Of a stretch of DNA of 64,000 bases, positions 42,928 to 52,648 are shown piece by piece (positions within the stretch are counted from its first letter, which is position 1; the number at the start of each line of letters is the position of its first letter). Made by a program: the position numbers and the translations under genes. The notes beneath the pieces were generated by a model. It searched no databases and was not told where the DNA came from. It was given only the letters and a program-made list of their open reading frames with translations. Location: assembly GCF_001642995.1 (NCBI RefSeq), contig NZ_LOHS01000156.1:124001-188000 (forward strand). The letters run 5' to 3'. The stretch is from Streptomyces jeddahensis. GTDB taxonomy: Bacteria > Actinomycetota > Actinomycetes > Streptomycetales > Streptomycetaceae.

Positions 42928-44826
42928 GTGGTGACGGACTCCGACTCCACGGCCCCCTCGTCCTCCGCCGGACGCGTCTCGGTCAGAGGCGCGGCCAGCA
43001 CGCCGCTACGCGACTTCCTGAGGACCGAGACCGGCAGCGCCATGGTGCTGCTGGCCGCCACCCTCGCCGCCCTCGCGTGGGCCAACATCGCGCACGCGTC
43101 GTACGAGGACTTCTGGCACACGCGGTTCTCGGTCACGCTCGGCGGCCGGGGCGTCTCGCTGCCGCTGCGGGAGTGGATGAACGCCGGACTGATGACGTTC
43201 TTCTTCTTCGTCGTCGGTCTGGAGGCGCGCCGCGAGTTCGACATGGGGGACCTGCGCGACCGGCGCCAGCTGTCGCTGCCGGCGATCGCGGGGGTGTGCG
43301 GCATGATCGTGCCGATCGCCATCTATCTCGCCATCAACGCCGGCCACTCCTCGGTGCACGGCTGGGGCGCCGCGATGTCCACGGACACCGCGTTCGCGCT
43401 CGGCATGCTCGCGCTGCTGGGGTCGCGCTTTCCGGAGCGCCTGCGCACGGTCATCCTGACGGTGACGGTCGTCGACGACTTTCTCGCGCTCGGGGTGATC
43501 GCGGTCGCCTACAGCGAGGACGTCGACCTGCCCGCCCTTCTCGCGGGCCTGTGCATCTTCGCTGTGATCCTGCTGGTCCGCGCGGTGGGGGTGCGCCACG
43601 GTTGGGCGTACGCGCTGCTCGGCGCGGCGGCCTGGGTGGCGCTGCTCAAGTCGGGTGTGGACCCGGTCGTGGTGGGCCTGGCGCTCGGTCTACTGACCTA
43701 TGCGTACCCCTCGCCACGTAGTGAGCTGGAGCGGGCCACCGGCCTGTTCCGCGCCTTCCGTGAACAGCCGACGCCCGAGCTCGAGCGGTCGGTACGCCGG
43801 GGGCTCAGGTCGGCGGTATCGCCGAACGAGCGGCTGCAGCAGCTCTACCACCCCTGGACCAGCCATGTGATCGTGCCGTTGTTCGCCCTGGCGAACATGG
43901 GCATCGTGATCAGCGGCGACCTGCTGGCCCGAGCCTTCACATCGCCCGTGACCCTGGGCATCCTGTTCGGCCTGGTGGTGGGCAAGCCGATCGGCATCAT
44001 CGGCGCGGCGTGGCTGACCAACCGCCTCAGCCGCGGCCGTATGACGCCGCAGGTCGGCTGGGGAGCCGTGGCCGGGGGCGGCACGATCGCCGGTGTCGGC
44101 TTCACCGTGTCCCTGCTGATCTCCACCCTCGCCTTCCAGGGCCGCCAGCTCGAGGAGGCGAAGATCGGCATCCTGAGCGCGGTCGTCTGCGCCTTCGCCG
44201 CCACCTGGGCGGTCGCCCTCGTCATCTGGGCCCTTCCGCCACGCCGCCGGGCGCGGGCCCTGATCGGCACGGCCGAGACCATGGTCGACCTCGCCGTCCC
44301 GGTCGACCCAGACCGCGACCATGTGCGCGGCCCCGCGGACGCGCCGGTGACCATCGTGGAGTACGGCGACTTCGAGTGCCCGTACTGCGGGCAGGCCGAA
44401 CCGGTCATCCGCGAGCTGCTCGCCGGGCACGCATCCGTGCGGTACGTCTGGCGGCACCTGCCGCTGACCGACGTCCACCCCCATGCCCAGCTGGCAGCCG
44501 AGGCGGCGGAGTGCGCGGCCGAGCAAGGAGCGTTCTGGGAGATGCACGAGCTGCTCTTCGCGCACCAGGGTGCTCTGGAAGCCCGCGACCTCGTGCGCTA
44601 CGCCGAGCAGCTCGGCCTCGACACGGACCGTTTCCGCCAGGCCCTGCGCGACCGCACCTGGGCCACCCGGGTCGCCGAGGACGTGGAGTCCGCGGACCTG
44701 AGCGATGTCTCCGGAACCCCCACCTTCTTCATCAACGACCGCCGCCATCTGGGCGCCTACGACATCGAGGCCCTCTCCGCCGCCGTACACGCGGCCAAGA
44801 CGCGCGCGGTGCTCAGGTCGGGGTGA
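42928..44826 (+). CDS. nhaA: NhaA Na+/H+ antiporter fused to DsbA-like thioredoxin domain
   Basis: A 632-residue fusion. Residues about 25-410 are a full NhaA antiporter with the ion-binding Asp pair in VTVVDDFLALGVIA and a dozen helices (FFFFVVGLEARREFDMG, GGGTIAGVGFTVSLLIS). Residues about 440-630 are a DsbA-type thioredoxin fold with active site ECPYCG (EYGDFECPYCGQAEP) and cis-Pro region SGTPTFFIND. Such NhaA-DsbA fusions are known in actinobacteria. The GTG at 42928 is preferred because the preceding codons lie in tandem-repeat DNA. Role: sodium/pH homeostasis; the function of the attached redox domain is not established. Confidence 0.92.
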   Translation: MVTDSDSTAPSSSAGRVSVRGAASTPLRDFLRTETGSAMVLLAATLAALAWANIAHASYEDFWHTRFSVTLGGRGVSLPLREWMNAGLMTFFFFVVGLEARREFDMGDLRDRRQLSLPAIAGVCGMIVPIAIYLAINAGHSSVHGWGAAMSTDTAFALGMLALLGSRFPERLRTVILTVTVVDDFLALGVIAVAYSEDVDLPALLAGLCIFAVILLVRAVGVRHGWAYALLGAAAWVALLKSGVDPVVVGLALGLLTYAYPSPRSELERATGLFRAFREQPTPELERSVRRGLRSAVSPNERLQQLYHPWTSHVIVPLFALANMGIVISGDLLARAFTSPVTLGILFGLVVGKPIGIIGAAWLTNRLSRGRMTPQVGWGAVAGGGTIAGVGFTVSLLISTLAFQGRQLEEAKIGILSAVVCAFAATWAVALVIWALPPRRRARALIGTAETMVDLAVPVDPDRDHVRGPADAPVTIVEYGDFECPYCGQAEPVIRELLAGHASVRYVWRHLPLTDVHPHAQLAAEAAECAAEQGAFWEMHELLFAHQGALEARDLVRYAEQLGLDTDRFRQALRDRTWATRVAEDVESADLSDVSGTPTFFINDRRHLGAYDIEALSAAVHAAKTRAVLRSG

Positions 44827-44872
44827 CGGGCTGCGTCCGCCCGTGCAAGCAGCAGCGCTCGAACAGCAGCGC

Positions 44873-45302
44873 TCAAGCAGCAGCCGTCGGCGACCGCCGC
44901 ACCGCGCACCCGGTGACGCGGAAGTGGCTCCATACCGTACGGAAGGCGAAGTGGCCGCTAGTGTACGGCTCCGGGTCCGTGTAGTCGAAGACCAGCCGGC
45001 CGTTGTTCCACCACGGGGGAGCGGACATCGGTCGCGTTCCAGAAGTTGTTGAGGCCGGAGACACGGTCGTTGGCGCCGTCCGCCGAGACCGGTGTCGCGG
45101 TGTACTCGAGGACGTACGGGCCGTGGAGCCGCTCCCGGAACCACACGGTCGCACCGCCCGGCACGTCGATGTCGAGCACGCCGCGCTCCGCGTTGACGCT
45201 GCCGCCGCTCTCCAGCCCGACCGCCCACTTGCCGAGGCCGTGCCGGAAGTCGTCGTGAGCGATGCGGCGCGCAAGGTTCCGCACATGTTCCAACACGAGC
45301 CC
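44873..45302 (-). pseudogene. DUF6250-like secreted lectin/lyase-type protein, internally deleted
   Basis: A minus-strand remnant: RIAHDDFRHGLGKWAVGLE, GGATVWFRERLHGPYVLEYT and SGLNNFWNATDVRS, then a frameshift and deletion near 45018, then NNGRLVFDYTDPEPYTSGHF and AFRTVWSHFRV. The middle (about 60 residues) and the signal-peptide end are missing. It abuts the 3' end of the CHAT gene. Confidence 0.7.
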
Positions 45303-45321
45303 TTCGTCGGCCTGTTCGGGG

Positions 45322-48300
45322 TCAGGCGCCGTAGAAGGCGAAGGCCCCCCACGCCGCGGCGCTGGGGAACACCCGCTGAAGGTAGCCGTCGCCAGCGGAG
45401 GCCAGGTGTCGTTGCCCCCACCAGTCGAAGGCCTGGCCTTCCTGTGTCGTCCCCTCGACGCCGCCGGAGTGGGCGGACCAGCGGTCGCACTCACCGTGGT
45501 TGCCCGCCCTGCGGTGGGCGAGGGCCAGTGCGGCGAAGCTCAGACGGTCGGTGTCGGCGGACCGTCCGGGCGACTCCAGCCGTGAGCACGCCCAGTCGAT
45601 CAGGTCGGCGGCGGTCCACGAGGCCATCCGGCGCTGGGCACCGGCCAGCGAGCCCGCGACGGTGTCCGCGTCCCAGGCCGGTTCGGCGGCCAGCGCCTCG
45701 TAGAACAGAGACATCAGAATCGCCGCGTCACGATCCACCACCGGCCACATGCTCACGACCAGCCCGCGCGCCCCGGCGGACAGGAGCGCCCGCCCGAGCC
45801 CGACCAGCTCGTCCCGCTGTCGCACCTGGTGGCGGCCGCTGCTGCAGGCGCTCAGGGTGACCAGCGCGCCCGTCCAGTCCATGGCGGCCAGGCGTTCGGT
45901 CCGCACGACCTCGGTCGTGGCGGATCCGGAAGGTCCGGCGAGGAACAGCCCACTGCGTTCGGGGCGCTGCTCGTCGAACGTGCCGTGACAGGCGAGATGA
46001 ACCAGGGAGAGCCGGTCCGCCGAATTGACCGCCGTCTCCAGCCAGTCGGCGGTGGCCGCCTCGTCGAAGTGCGCGGTGCCGCCGAGCCGGTCGACGACTT
46101 CGGCGCATTCGCCGCGGTAGTACGTGAGTTTCCTGGAGCCGGTCCCCGGAAAGCCCCCGGCCAGAACTGTTCCGTCCCGGTGCCACGCGCCACCGCCGGT
46201 TCTGAGCAGGGACGCGGACGGCAGGTATCGCGTGGGCCGGCTCTGACGGTCCGGCTCGGGCTGCGTCTCCTGGGCGTTCGACGGCAGATGCAGCGGCACC
46301 GTGTGCAGGAGACCGTGGGGGACGACCAGAACCGGGGTGCCTGGGCCGCCCACGGTCTCCACCACGTCCCGCACCGCCTTGTGCAGGGGACTGCGCACGA
46401 TCGTGTCGAGGGCCGCCGACTGGTCCTCCACCGAGTTCGCCCCAAGCAGAGCGCGTACCTCGTCGGCGTACTGGTGCCGGCCCAGCGCCTCATGGCCGCC
46501 CAGCGACACCAGCACGGGCTCGGTCCGTCCCGCCTCCAGCACGAACGCGTACAGCGCATCGCGGCCGACCCAGAACTCGACCAGTGCGGAGGCACTGGAG
46601 CGGCCGAGCAGGCGTGCCGCCTCCGTCGCGGTGATCGGCTCGGCCATCCGGCGGACGCGGACTTCCGGGTACTCGGCAGACAACCGCTCCCAGAGTCCGG
46701 TGAGCTCCTGACGCACCTCCTCCAGGCGCTGTTCCCACCCGATCAGGCGCCGTACCCGAGCCTCGGTGTCCTCGCCCTCGGGACGCGCCGACAGTTCCGC
46801 GCGCAGCGCGCGCTGCCTCTGCCACAGCTCCTGCTCGCGGGCAAGCAAGCCGTGGTCGGTGCTGTCGACGGCGGATGCCGATCCGGTGTGCCGTACGGCG
46901 TCCAGCAGCGACCGGCCCTTCGCCCGTTCCACCAGGTCGAACGCCTGGGCGACGTGGCCGAGCGCCAGGGCGGTCTCGACCGCCTCCGCGTACGGCGGGG
47001 CCAGGAACGTGCGGAAGTCTGCCAGCGGACCGAGGTCGAGGGCCCTGCGGCGCAGTTGTTCGTACGCGTCGCACGCCGCCACCAGGTGGTCGAGCAGTGC
47101 GGGGCTGCGCTCCCCGGTCTCGAACCGGTACCAGCCGATCGCCGTGTGCGCCGTCATCACCGTCTGGTCGTCCGGCCGGCGGTCACCGAGCGCGGCGAGC
47201 CGCTCCATGGTCTTGGCCGCGGCCTCGGTCCGTCCGGTCTCCTTAAGGATCCGCAGCCGGACGGCCAGCCGGACCGCGAGCCGGTGCGAGAAGCGCTCCT
47301 CTGCCCGTTCGGCGGCGGCCAGGGCGCGCTCGCTGTAGGCGTCGGCGAGCTCCCAGGCTCCGTAATGAGCGCATATCTGGGCGAGCTTGCCGTCGATCAC
47401 TCCGCCGTCGATCAGGATCCCGCCGTCAGGAAGGGCCGCCTCCGGCAGATCCGGGGCGACCTGTGCGAGCCGTCGCCGCGCCGCGAATCCGCTCAGCGCA
47501 CGCGCCCGCAGGAGCAGACCGAGCTCCTCCTCCTCGCCGAGCCCGAACCGGCTTCTGACCATGGCCAGATGCCTCAGCGCGAAGCACTCCCGCAGGGCAT
47601 CGCCGAGGGCGTGGGCCAGATGCCGGGAGCGGGAGAGCACCGACAGCGCGCGGCCGGGCGCTCCCGCGTAGAGGTGGACCAGGCCCAGCAGATTCCACAC
47701 CTGGGGCATGCAGTGCGCCGCCCGCAGCTGCTCCCAGTGGCTCTCGGCACGGATCAGCAGCGCCTCCGCGGCGGCCAGGTCGCCCTCCTCGAACCGCTGT
47801 TCCGCCGTGTCGACGAGCCGGCGCCCCATGGTCGCGTTGAGGCCGATCTCCAGGGCGAGATCGGCTTCCGAGGAGATCTGCTGGCGCAGGTGGGTCTCGG
47901 TGAGCGCCTCGATCTGCGCGATCCGTTCGTCGTGCAGACGCCCGTAGTGCTCGTCGTCGACGTGGTCATGGATCCGCTTGAGCAGGTCGTGGGCGTGGGT
48001 GAAGGCGGTCCCGCTCTCGGCCTCACGGCCTGCTTGCCGGCTGATGTCCGCCAGATGGCTCCACGCCTTGACGGCGTCGAGGTCGGCGCCCGCGTCGGTG
48101 AGTGTCCGCGCCGCCTGGGCGGCCAGTTCCGCGGCTTCGTCGAGGCGGCCCTGGCGGGCGAGTTCGTGCGCGAGGTTGTCGGTGATGACGCCACGCAGGG
48201 AAGCGGTGATCCCTTGTACGGCCAGGGCGCGGCGCAGCGGTTCCTCGGCGCCTTCGAGACCGTGGGCGGTGACGATGTTGGCGTGGTTCTGCAGTACCGC

Positions 48301-48681
48301 CGCGTAGCCCGCGGAGTCTCCGGCGGCGCGGGCGGCGTCGGCCGCGTCCCCGAACAGGCGGACGGCTCGCTTCAGTCTGCCCTCTGCCGCAGCCGTCAGG
48401 GCGAGTCCCTCCAGCGCGGCACTTTTCAGGGCATCGTTGTCCGCGACCTCCCGGCATTTCTCGTAGTGGGCGGTCGCGTCGGCCAGGCGGCCCTCCGAGC
48501 GTGCCGTCTGGCCGAGCAGCCGATGGAGCATGAAGTGCAGTTGGACGTCGGCGACATGCGCGGACGCTGCTTCCACTGCGACGAGCACACGCTGGGCTTC
48601 AGCCAACCGGCCCTGGCCCAGCAGACCATGGGCGTACATCAACCCCTCTAACAGGCCCGCGAGTTCCGCGTCGTCGGACAT
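45322..48681 (-). CDS. CHAT-domain caspase-like peptidase with TPR array
   Basis: A 1119-residue protein. Residues 1-600 are a long TPR solenoid (LHRLLGQTARSEGRLADATA, AHELARQGRLDEAAELAAQA and similar). A coiled-coil linker (LAREQELWQRQRALRAELSA) leads to a C-terminal CHAT domain (about 720-1119). The caspase-like dyad is His899 (LVHLACHGTFD) and Cys946 (VTLSACSSGRH), followed by GLGRALLSAGARGLVVSMWP. CHAT proteases act in programmed cell death and defence systems. It is divergent from a small gene and a membrane protein gene, which are candidate substrates or effectors. No signal peptide: cytosolic. Confidence 0.92.
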   Translation of the reverse strand: MSDDAELAGLLEGLMYAHGLLGQGRLAEAQRVLVAVEAASAHVADVQLHFMLHRLLGQTARSEGRLADATAHYEKCREVADNDALKSAALEGLALTAAAEGRLKRAVRLFGDAADAARAAGDSAGYAAVLQNHANIVTAHGLEGAEEPLRRALAVQGITASLRGVITDNLAHELARQGRLDEAAELAAQAARTLTDAGADLDAVKAWSHLADISRQAGREAESGTAFTHAHDLLKRIHDHVDDEHYGRLHDERIAQIEALTETHLRQQISSEADLALEIGLNATMGRRLVDTAEQRFEEGDLAAAEALLIRAESHWEQLRAAHCMPQVWNLLGLVHLYAGAPGRALSVLSRSRHLAHALGDALRECFALRHLAMVRSRFGLGEEEELGLLLRARALSGFAARRRLAQVAPDLPEAALPDGGILIDGGVIDGKLAQICAHYGAWELADAYSERALAAAERAEERFSHRLAVRLAVRLRILKETGRTEAAAKTMERLAALGDRRPDDQTVMTAHTAIGWYRFETGERSPALLDHLVAACDAYEQLRRRALDLGPLADFRTFLAPPYAEAVETALALGHVAQAFDLVERAKGRSLLDAVRHTGSASAVDSTDHGLLAREQELWQRQRALRAELSARPEGEDTEARVRRLIGWEQRLEEVRQELTGLWERLSAEYPEVRVRRMAEPITATEAARLLGRSSASALVEFWVGRDALYAFVLEAGRTEPVLVSLGGHEALGRHQYADEVRALLGANSVEDQSAALDTIVRSPLHKAVRDVVETVGGPGTPVLVVPHGLLHTVPLHLPSNAQETQPEPDRQSRPTRYLPSASLLRTGGGAWHRDGTVLAGGFPGTGSRKLTYYRGECAEVVDRLGGTAHFDEAATADWLETAVNSADRLSLVHLACHGTFDEQRPERSGLFLAGPSGSATTEVVRTERLAAMDWTGALVTLSACSSGRHQVRQRDELVGLGRALLSAGARGLVVSMWPVVDRDAAILMSLFYEALAAEPAWDADTVAGSLAGAQRRMASWTAADLIDWACSRLESPGRSADTDRLSFAALALAHRRAGNHGECDRWSAHSGGVEGTTQEGQAFDWWGQRHLASAGDGYLQRVFPSAAAWGAFAFYGA

Positions 48682-48752
48682 GGGCCCTCCCCCTGTTCTC
48701 GGACGCCGGAATGCTACCCATGCACCGGGTCACGCCAGACATACTGGAGCTC

Positions 48753-48914
48753 ATGGACACCTCCGACAACGCCGAGCCGGTGATCGGTGACACGCGCATC
48801 GGCAGCGACGGCGCACTGCAGCACTGGGACGGCCGCCAGTGGCTTCCGTACAAGCGGCAGGTCGAGGCCGAGGACCACACGTTCCGTCACGAAGAGGATC
48901 CTGAAGACTGTTGA
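48753..48914 (+). CDS. small protein, possible CHAT partner
   Basis: 53 residues from MDTSDNAEPVIGDTRIGS, with GALQHWDGRQWLPYKR, a short W-x-G-x-x-W-x-P pattern like the SHOCT/DUF2510-type bacterial surface or adaptor motif. Acidic C-terminus. GGAG lies just before this ATG; in-frame ATGs at 48711 and 48720 are alternatives. Its TGA overlaps the TTG start of the next gene (TTGA). Divergent from the CHAT gene, 72 bp away. Confidence 0.6.
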   Translation: MDTSDNAEPVIGDTRIGSDGALQHWDGRQWLPYKRQVEAEDHTFRHEEDPEDC

Positions 48915-49684
48915 CCTCCTTCCTCTCCTCGCCTGCTCAGGAGCCCGCCGATCCCGTCGTCACCGGGCCCGCCGACGCGGTCGCCGATCTCCGCACCACC
49001 GCTCGCTGGACGATCGTCGCCGTCGCGGGGGTGGGCGCGCTGCTGGTCGGGGGCGGCCCGTTGACTGCCGTCGGCAGGATCGACGACTGGGGCGACACCT
49101 TCGCCGCGTTCGGCGGGCTGGCGTTGACGGTGCTGGGTGTCGGCTGGGCCATCTGGCAGACGGGTGAGGCGCTGACCCCGTGTCTGGCCACGCTCGACAA
49201 CCTCGACGCGCCGGAGATGGCCTCCCTGCGGGCGGCGATCGCGCGTAACCCGGCCGCGTACTACGGCCCCTACCGTTCCCTGCGCGAACTGCGCACTCAG
49301 CGCCGCCTGCACGAGGCGGTCGCCGCGGACCTGGCGGTGAAACTCGCGCGCGAGCAGGACCCGGTGCGGACCAAGGTCTTCGAACAGGGTCTCGCGGACG
49401 CCCGCGCCAACGCCGAGGAGGCTCGTCGGCTGCAGCACAGGCTCCTTACGCTGATCCACGCCTGGTCCGTGCGCCACGCCGTACGCAGAGCCCGGCTGCA
49501 CACCCTTGCGGCGTTCGGGCTCGTCACCTTGGGGGCGGTCCTCTTTCTCACCGCGACCGGCGACAAAGCCGCCGATCCGCCTGCCAAGCAGGCGCGTTCG
49601 GCGTCCGCTGCCCCGCATGGCGCTGGTCTCGCACAGACGGCAGACCGATCCACGGAGAACCGACCGGGCCGCCAAGCGCTGTGA
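48911..49684 (+). CDS. three-helix membrane protein, candidate CHAT-system effector
   Basis: 257 residues from a TTG start coupled by 4 bases to the small gene. TM helices lie at about 32-52 (WTIVAVAGVGALLVGGGPL), 64-84 (AFGGLALTVLGVGWAIWQTG) and 197-217 (LHTLAAFGLVTLGAVLFLTA). Between TM2 and TM3 is a helical cytoplasmic domain of about 110 residues (RSLRELRTQRRLHEAVAADL). No known family seen. Organisation with a divergent CHAT peptidase fits a protease-activated membrane effector, which is an inference only. Confidence 0.65.
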   Translation: MTSFLSSPAQEPADPVVTGPADAVADLRTTARWTIVAVAGVGALLVGGGPLTAVGRIDDWGDTFAAFGGLALTVLGVGWAIWQTGEALTPCLATLDNLDAPEMASLRAAIARNPAAYYGPYRSLRELRTQRRLHEAVAADLAVKLAREQDPVRTKVFEQGLADARANAEEARRLQHRLLTLIHAWSVRHAVRRARLHTLAAFGLVTLGAVLFLTATGDKAADPPAKQARSASAAPHGAGLAQTADRSTENRPGRQAL

Positions 49685-49740
49685 CCGGGCACGGGACGCG
49701 GGCCGGTTGCTCTGCCGCTGTCCGGTAGAGGACCGGGCTG

Positions 49741-52647
49741 CTACCCCATCATCTGCCGTCGCACCAGCTCATGGAGCCGGCCACCCGCGTCGGCGAGGAG
49801 CTCCGCCGGCGGCCCCTGCTGCACGATCCGGCCCTCCGACATCACGATCACGCGGTCGGCGTCCATGACGGTGGACAGCCGGTGGGCGATCACGACGCGG
49901 GTGGCCTGCAGGCGGCGGGTGCTCTCGATCACGGTGCGCTGGGTCTCGTTGTCCAGGGCGCTCGTGGCTTCGTCGAAGAAGAGGATGCGCGGCCGGCGGA
50001 TGAGGGCCTGGGCGATCATCAGGCGCTGGCGCTGGCCGCCCGATACGGAACTGCCGCCGGCGACGATGGTGTGCATGCCCATGGGCATGCGCTTGATGTC
50101 CTCCGCCAGGCCCGCCAGTTCGGCCGCCTCCCACGCCTCCTCCAGCGTGAACGGCTCGGCACCGCAGATGCAGTCCAGGATCGAGCCGGTGAGGGGCTGC
50201 GCGTGCTGCAGGACCACGCCGCACTGGCGGCGGACCGCGGCCTGGTCCAGGGCGGCCAGATCCTGGCCGTCGTACAGCACACTGCCGGAGAGCGGTTTGT
50301 CGAAGCCGATGAGCAGCCTCAGCAGAGTCGACTTGCCGCAGCCGCTCGGGCCCACGACGGCCACGAACTCGCCGGGCCGCACCTCGAAGGTCACGTCGTC
50401 GAGGACCAGCGGACCGTCGTCGGTGTAGCGGAAGGACAGTTTGCGGGCCTCGATACCGCCCGACAGCACACCCGGCTGGGTGCTGGCGCCGCGGACCTCC
50501 GGCGTCGCGTCGAGGACCGGCTTGATCTCCTCGAACATCGGCAGCGCGGCGGCGGCCGAGACCAGCGCGCCCGTGAGCTGCGTGGCCGAGGTCAGCATCA
50601 TCGTCATCGCGGTGTTGAAGGTCAGGAACGCGCTGGCCGACAGCGAACCGCGGGCCGGACCCGCCAGCAGCATGAACATGATCAGGGAGCAGAGCGGTAG
50701 ATAGACCGCACCGAGCACCGTCGTCAGGTTCTTGATCCGCCCGACGCGCTGCTGCAGCTCCCGGCTGCGCGCGAACTCCTTGGCCCACGACGCGTACGCG
50801 TAGTTCTCGGCCGCCGCGACCCGCAGCTTGGGCAGGCCGCGCAGGGTCTGGAACGCCTGGTTGTTCAGCTTGTTGCTCAGCACGACCAGCCGCCGCTGCC
50901 AGCGCACCTGCCACAGCCCCATGCCGAGGAACACGGCAGCGATCACCAGCAGCAGGGCGATGGCCGCGAGCGCCAGCGGGACGCTGTAGAGGAGCAGCAG
51001 GACGAGGTTCATCGCACCGACGGTGCTCGCCTGGACGACCACCGGACCGACGCCCGCGAGAAGCCGCCGGATGGCGCTGATGCCCATCGCCGCACTGGCC
51101 AGCTCACCGGTGGAGCGGCCGGTGAAGAACTTCGTCGGCAGCCGCAGCAGCCGGTCCCACACCGCCGGCTGCAGCGCGGCCTCGATCCGGCCCTCCATCC
51201 GCAGGATGGTCAGGTTCTGCATCAGCATGAACGCGGCCGACACGATGCTGGTGACCATGATCGCCAGACAGATCTGCACGATCAGGCTCTTCTCGGCGTT
51301 CGGCACGAGATCACCGAGCACCATGCCGGTCGCGATCGGCACCAGCGCGCCGAGCAGCACCGTCACCAGTCCGCTCAGCAGCAGGTTGCGCATGTCCCCG
51401 CTGGTGCCGCGCAGGCTGAACCGCATCAGCCGCAGTGCACTCATCGGGCGCTCCGGCAGCGGGCGGTAGAACATGACGGCCCGCGCCTCGAACTCCTCGG
51501 CGTTCTCCTCGCCGACGCGGATGCTGCTGCCGGTCGCCGGATTCTGCGCCACGTACGTGCCACGCCGCCACAGCAGCGCGACCGGCGCGCCGGACGCGGC
51601 CCGGTATCCCACCAGCGGGCCGGTGTTCTCCCGCCACCAGCGTCCGTCCAGCCGGACGGGCCGGGTACGGATCCGTGACGTCACGGCGATGCGTTCCACC
51701 GGATCGAGGCGTTCGTTCTGCGCGCCGCTCTTCGAGGGTTCCGTCAGTGTGATGCCGGCCGCCCGGGCCACCACACGGCACACGGCGTACGTGGCGTCGT
51801 CATCGCCCGCGGCGGTGCGGGAGGACTTCGGGGAGCGGCGGCGCATGGAGTCGAGCAGCGCCTGGTCGGCCTCGGCACGGACGGCCTCGCCCGCCTTGAT
51901 GCCAGCCGCCGTGCGGTCCTCGTGAGAGCGCTCCAACTGCTCGATCCAGCGGTCGAGCGAGGACAGCAGCCGGTACTGCTGGTCGACCATCCCCTGCCAC
52001 ACGGCCGGATCGATGAGCAGATCGGCCGCCGCGTCCGCGCTCACCGAGGCTCCGTACTGCACGCTGCCCGGCGGCACCTGCATCCACAGGACGTCGTCGT
52101 CGGCGGCCATCCCCGCGTCCGCCGTCCGGCCGTCGAGCGGCGCCTGGGAGAGGATGCCCATGCTCCGCCCGACACCGAGCGCGAACGCGTACTCCAGCGG
52201 GCTCGGGGAGGCCTGGACCTGCGCTTGGAAGTCGTACGACCGGACACCCGTGTCGTAGATCCCGGAGCCGTAAGGATCAGAGACGTACGCCTCCTGCGAC
52301 CATGTGTCGGTGAACTCCGGCCGGTACAGCTGACGCAGCGGGATCCGGCGCACCACGCACTCCCGCAGCGGCCTGCCCACGAGCGTGTGCTGCGGCCCCT
52401 CGACCGGGCCGAGCAGCAGGGAGCCCGCTTCGAGCCGGCCGAGGAAGTGCCAGTGACCCTCCTGCACCGCGTCGACCGCGAACACGTCCATGGCACCCGC
52501 CGCGACGAGCCACAGCACATGGGGCCCTTCGAGCGGAAGACGGTTCAGGCCGCTGCAGTCGTGCGGCGTCCCGAGGCCGCCCAGGGCGCCGAGCACCAGG
52601 TCGCCGTCGGCGGCCCCGGTGGCGGCGTGCTGATGGACGGAGGTCAT
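49741..52647 (-). CDS. NHLM-type bacteriocin ABC transporter, second (non-peptidase) subunit
   Basis: A 968-residue ABC exporter. A long N-terminal region (about 1-390) lacks a C39 peptidase, as in the NHLM ABC2 group, and includes ARAVMFYRPLPERPMSALRL at its end. Six TM helices lie at about 410-690. The ATPase domain has Walker A VGPSGCGKSTLL, the Q loop, signature SSVSGGQRQRLMIAQALIR and Walker B ILFFDEATSALDN. The ATG at 52645-52647 has AAGGAG upstream and starts 1 base after the C39-ABC stop (TGAgATG), so they are cotranslated. It is expected to heterodimerise with the C39 transporter to export Gly-Gly-leader peptides. Confidence 0.9.
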   Translation of the reverse strand: MTSVHQHAATGAADGDLVLGALGGLGTPHDCSGLNRLPLEGPHVLWLVAAGAMDVFAVDAVQEGHWHFLGRLEAGSLLLGPVEGPQHTLVGRPLRECVVRRIPLRQLYRPEFTDTWSQEAYVSDPYGSGIYDTGVRSYDFQAQVQASPSPLEYAFALGVGRSMGILSQAPLDGRTADAGMAADDDVLWMQVPPGSVQYGASVSADAAADLLIDPAVWQGMVDQQYRLLSSLDRWIEQLERSHEDRTAAGIKAGEAVRAEADQALLDSMRRRSPKSSRTAAGDDDATYAVCRVVARAAGITLTEPSKSGAQNERLDPVERIAVTSRIRTRPVRLDGRWWRENTGPLVGYRAASGAPVALLWRRGTYVAQNPATGSSIRVGEENAEEFEARAVMFYRPLPERPMSALRLMRFSLRGTSGDMRNLLLSGLVTVLLGALVPIATGMVLGDLVPNAEKSLIVQICLAIMVTSIVSAAFMLMQNLTILRMEGRIEAALQPAVWDRLLRLPTKFFTGRSTGELASAAMGISAIRRLLAGVGPVVVQASTVGAMNLVLLLLYSVPLALAAIALLLVIAAVFLGMGLWQVRWQRRLVVLSNKLNNQAFQTLRGLPKLRVAAAENYAYASWAKEFARSRELQQRVGRIKNLTTVLGAVYLPLCSLIMFMLLAGPARGSLSASAFLTFNTAMTMMLTSATQLTGALVSAAAALPMFEEIKPVLDATPEVRGASTQPGVLSGGIEARKLSFRYTDDGPLVLDDVTFEVRPGEFVAVVGPSGCGKSTLLRLLIGFDKPLSGSVLYDGQDLAALDQAAVRRQCGVVLQHAQPLTGSILDCICGAEPFTLEEAWEAAELAGLAEDIKRMPMGMHTIVAGGSSVSGGQRQRLMIAQALIRRPRILFFDEATSALDNETQRTVIESTRRLQATRVVIAHRLSTVMDADRVIVMSEGRIVQQGPPAELLADAGGRLHELVRRQMMG

Positions 52648-52648
52648 C

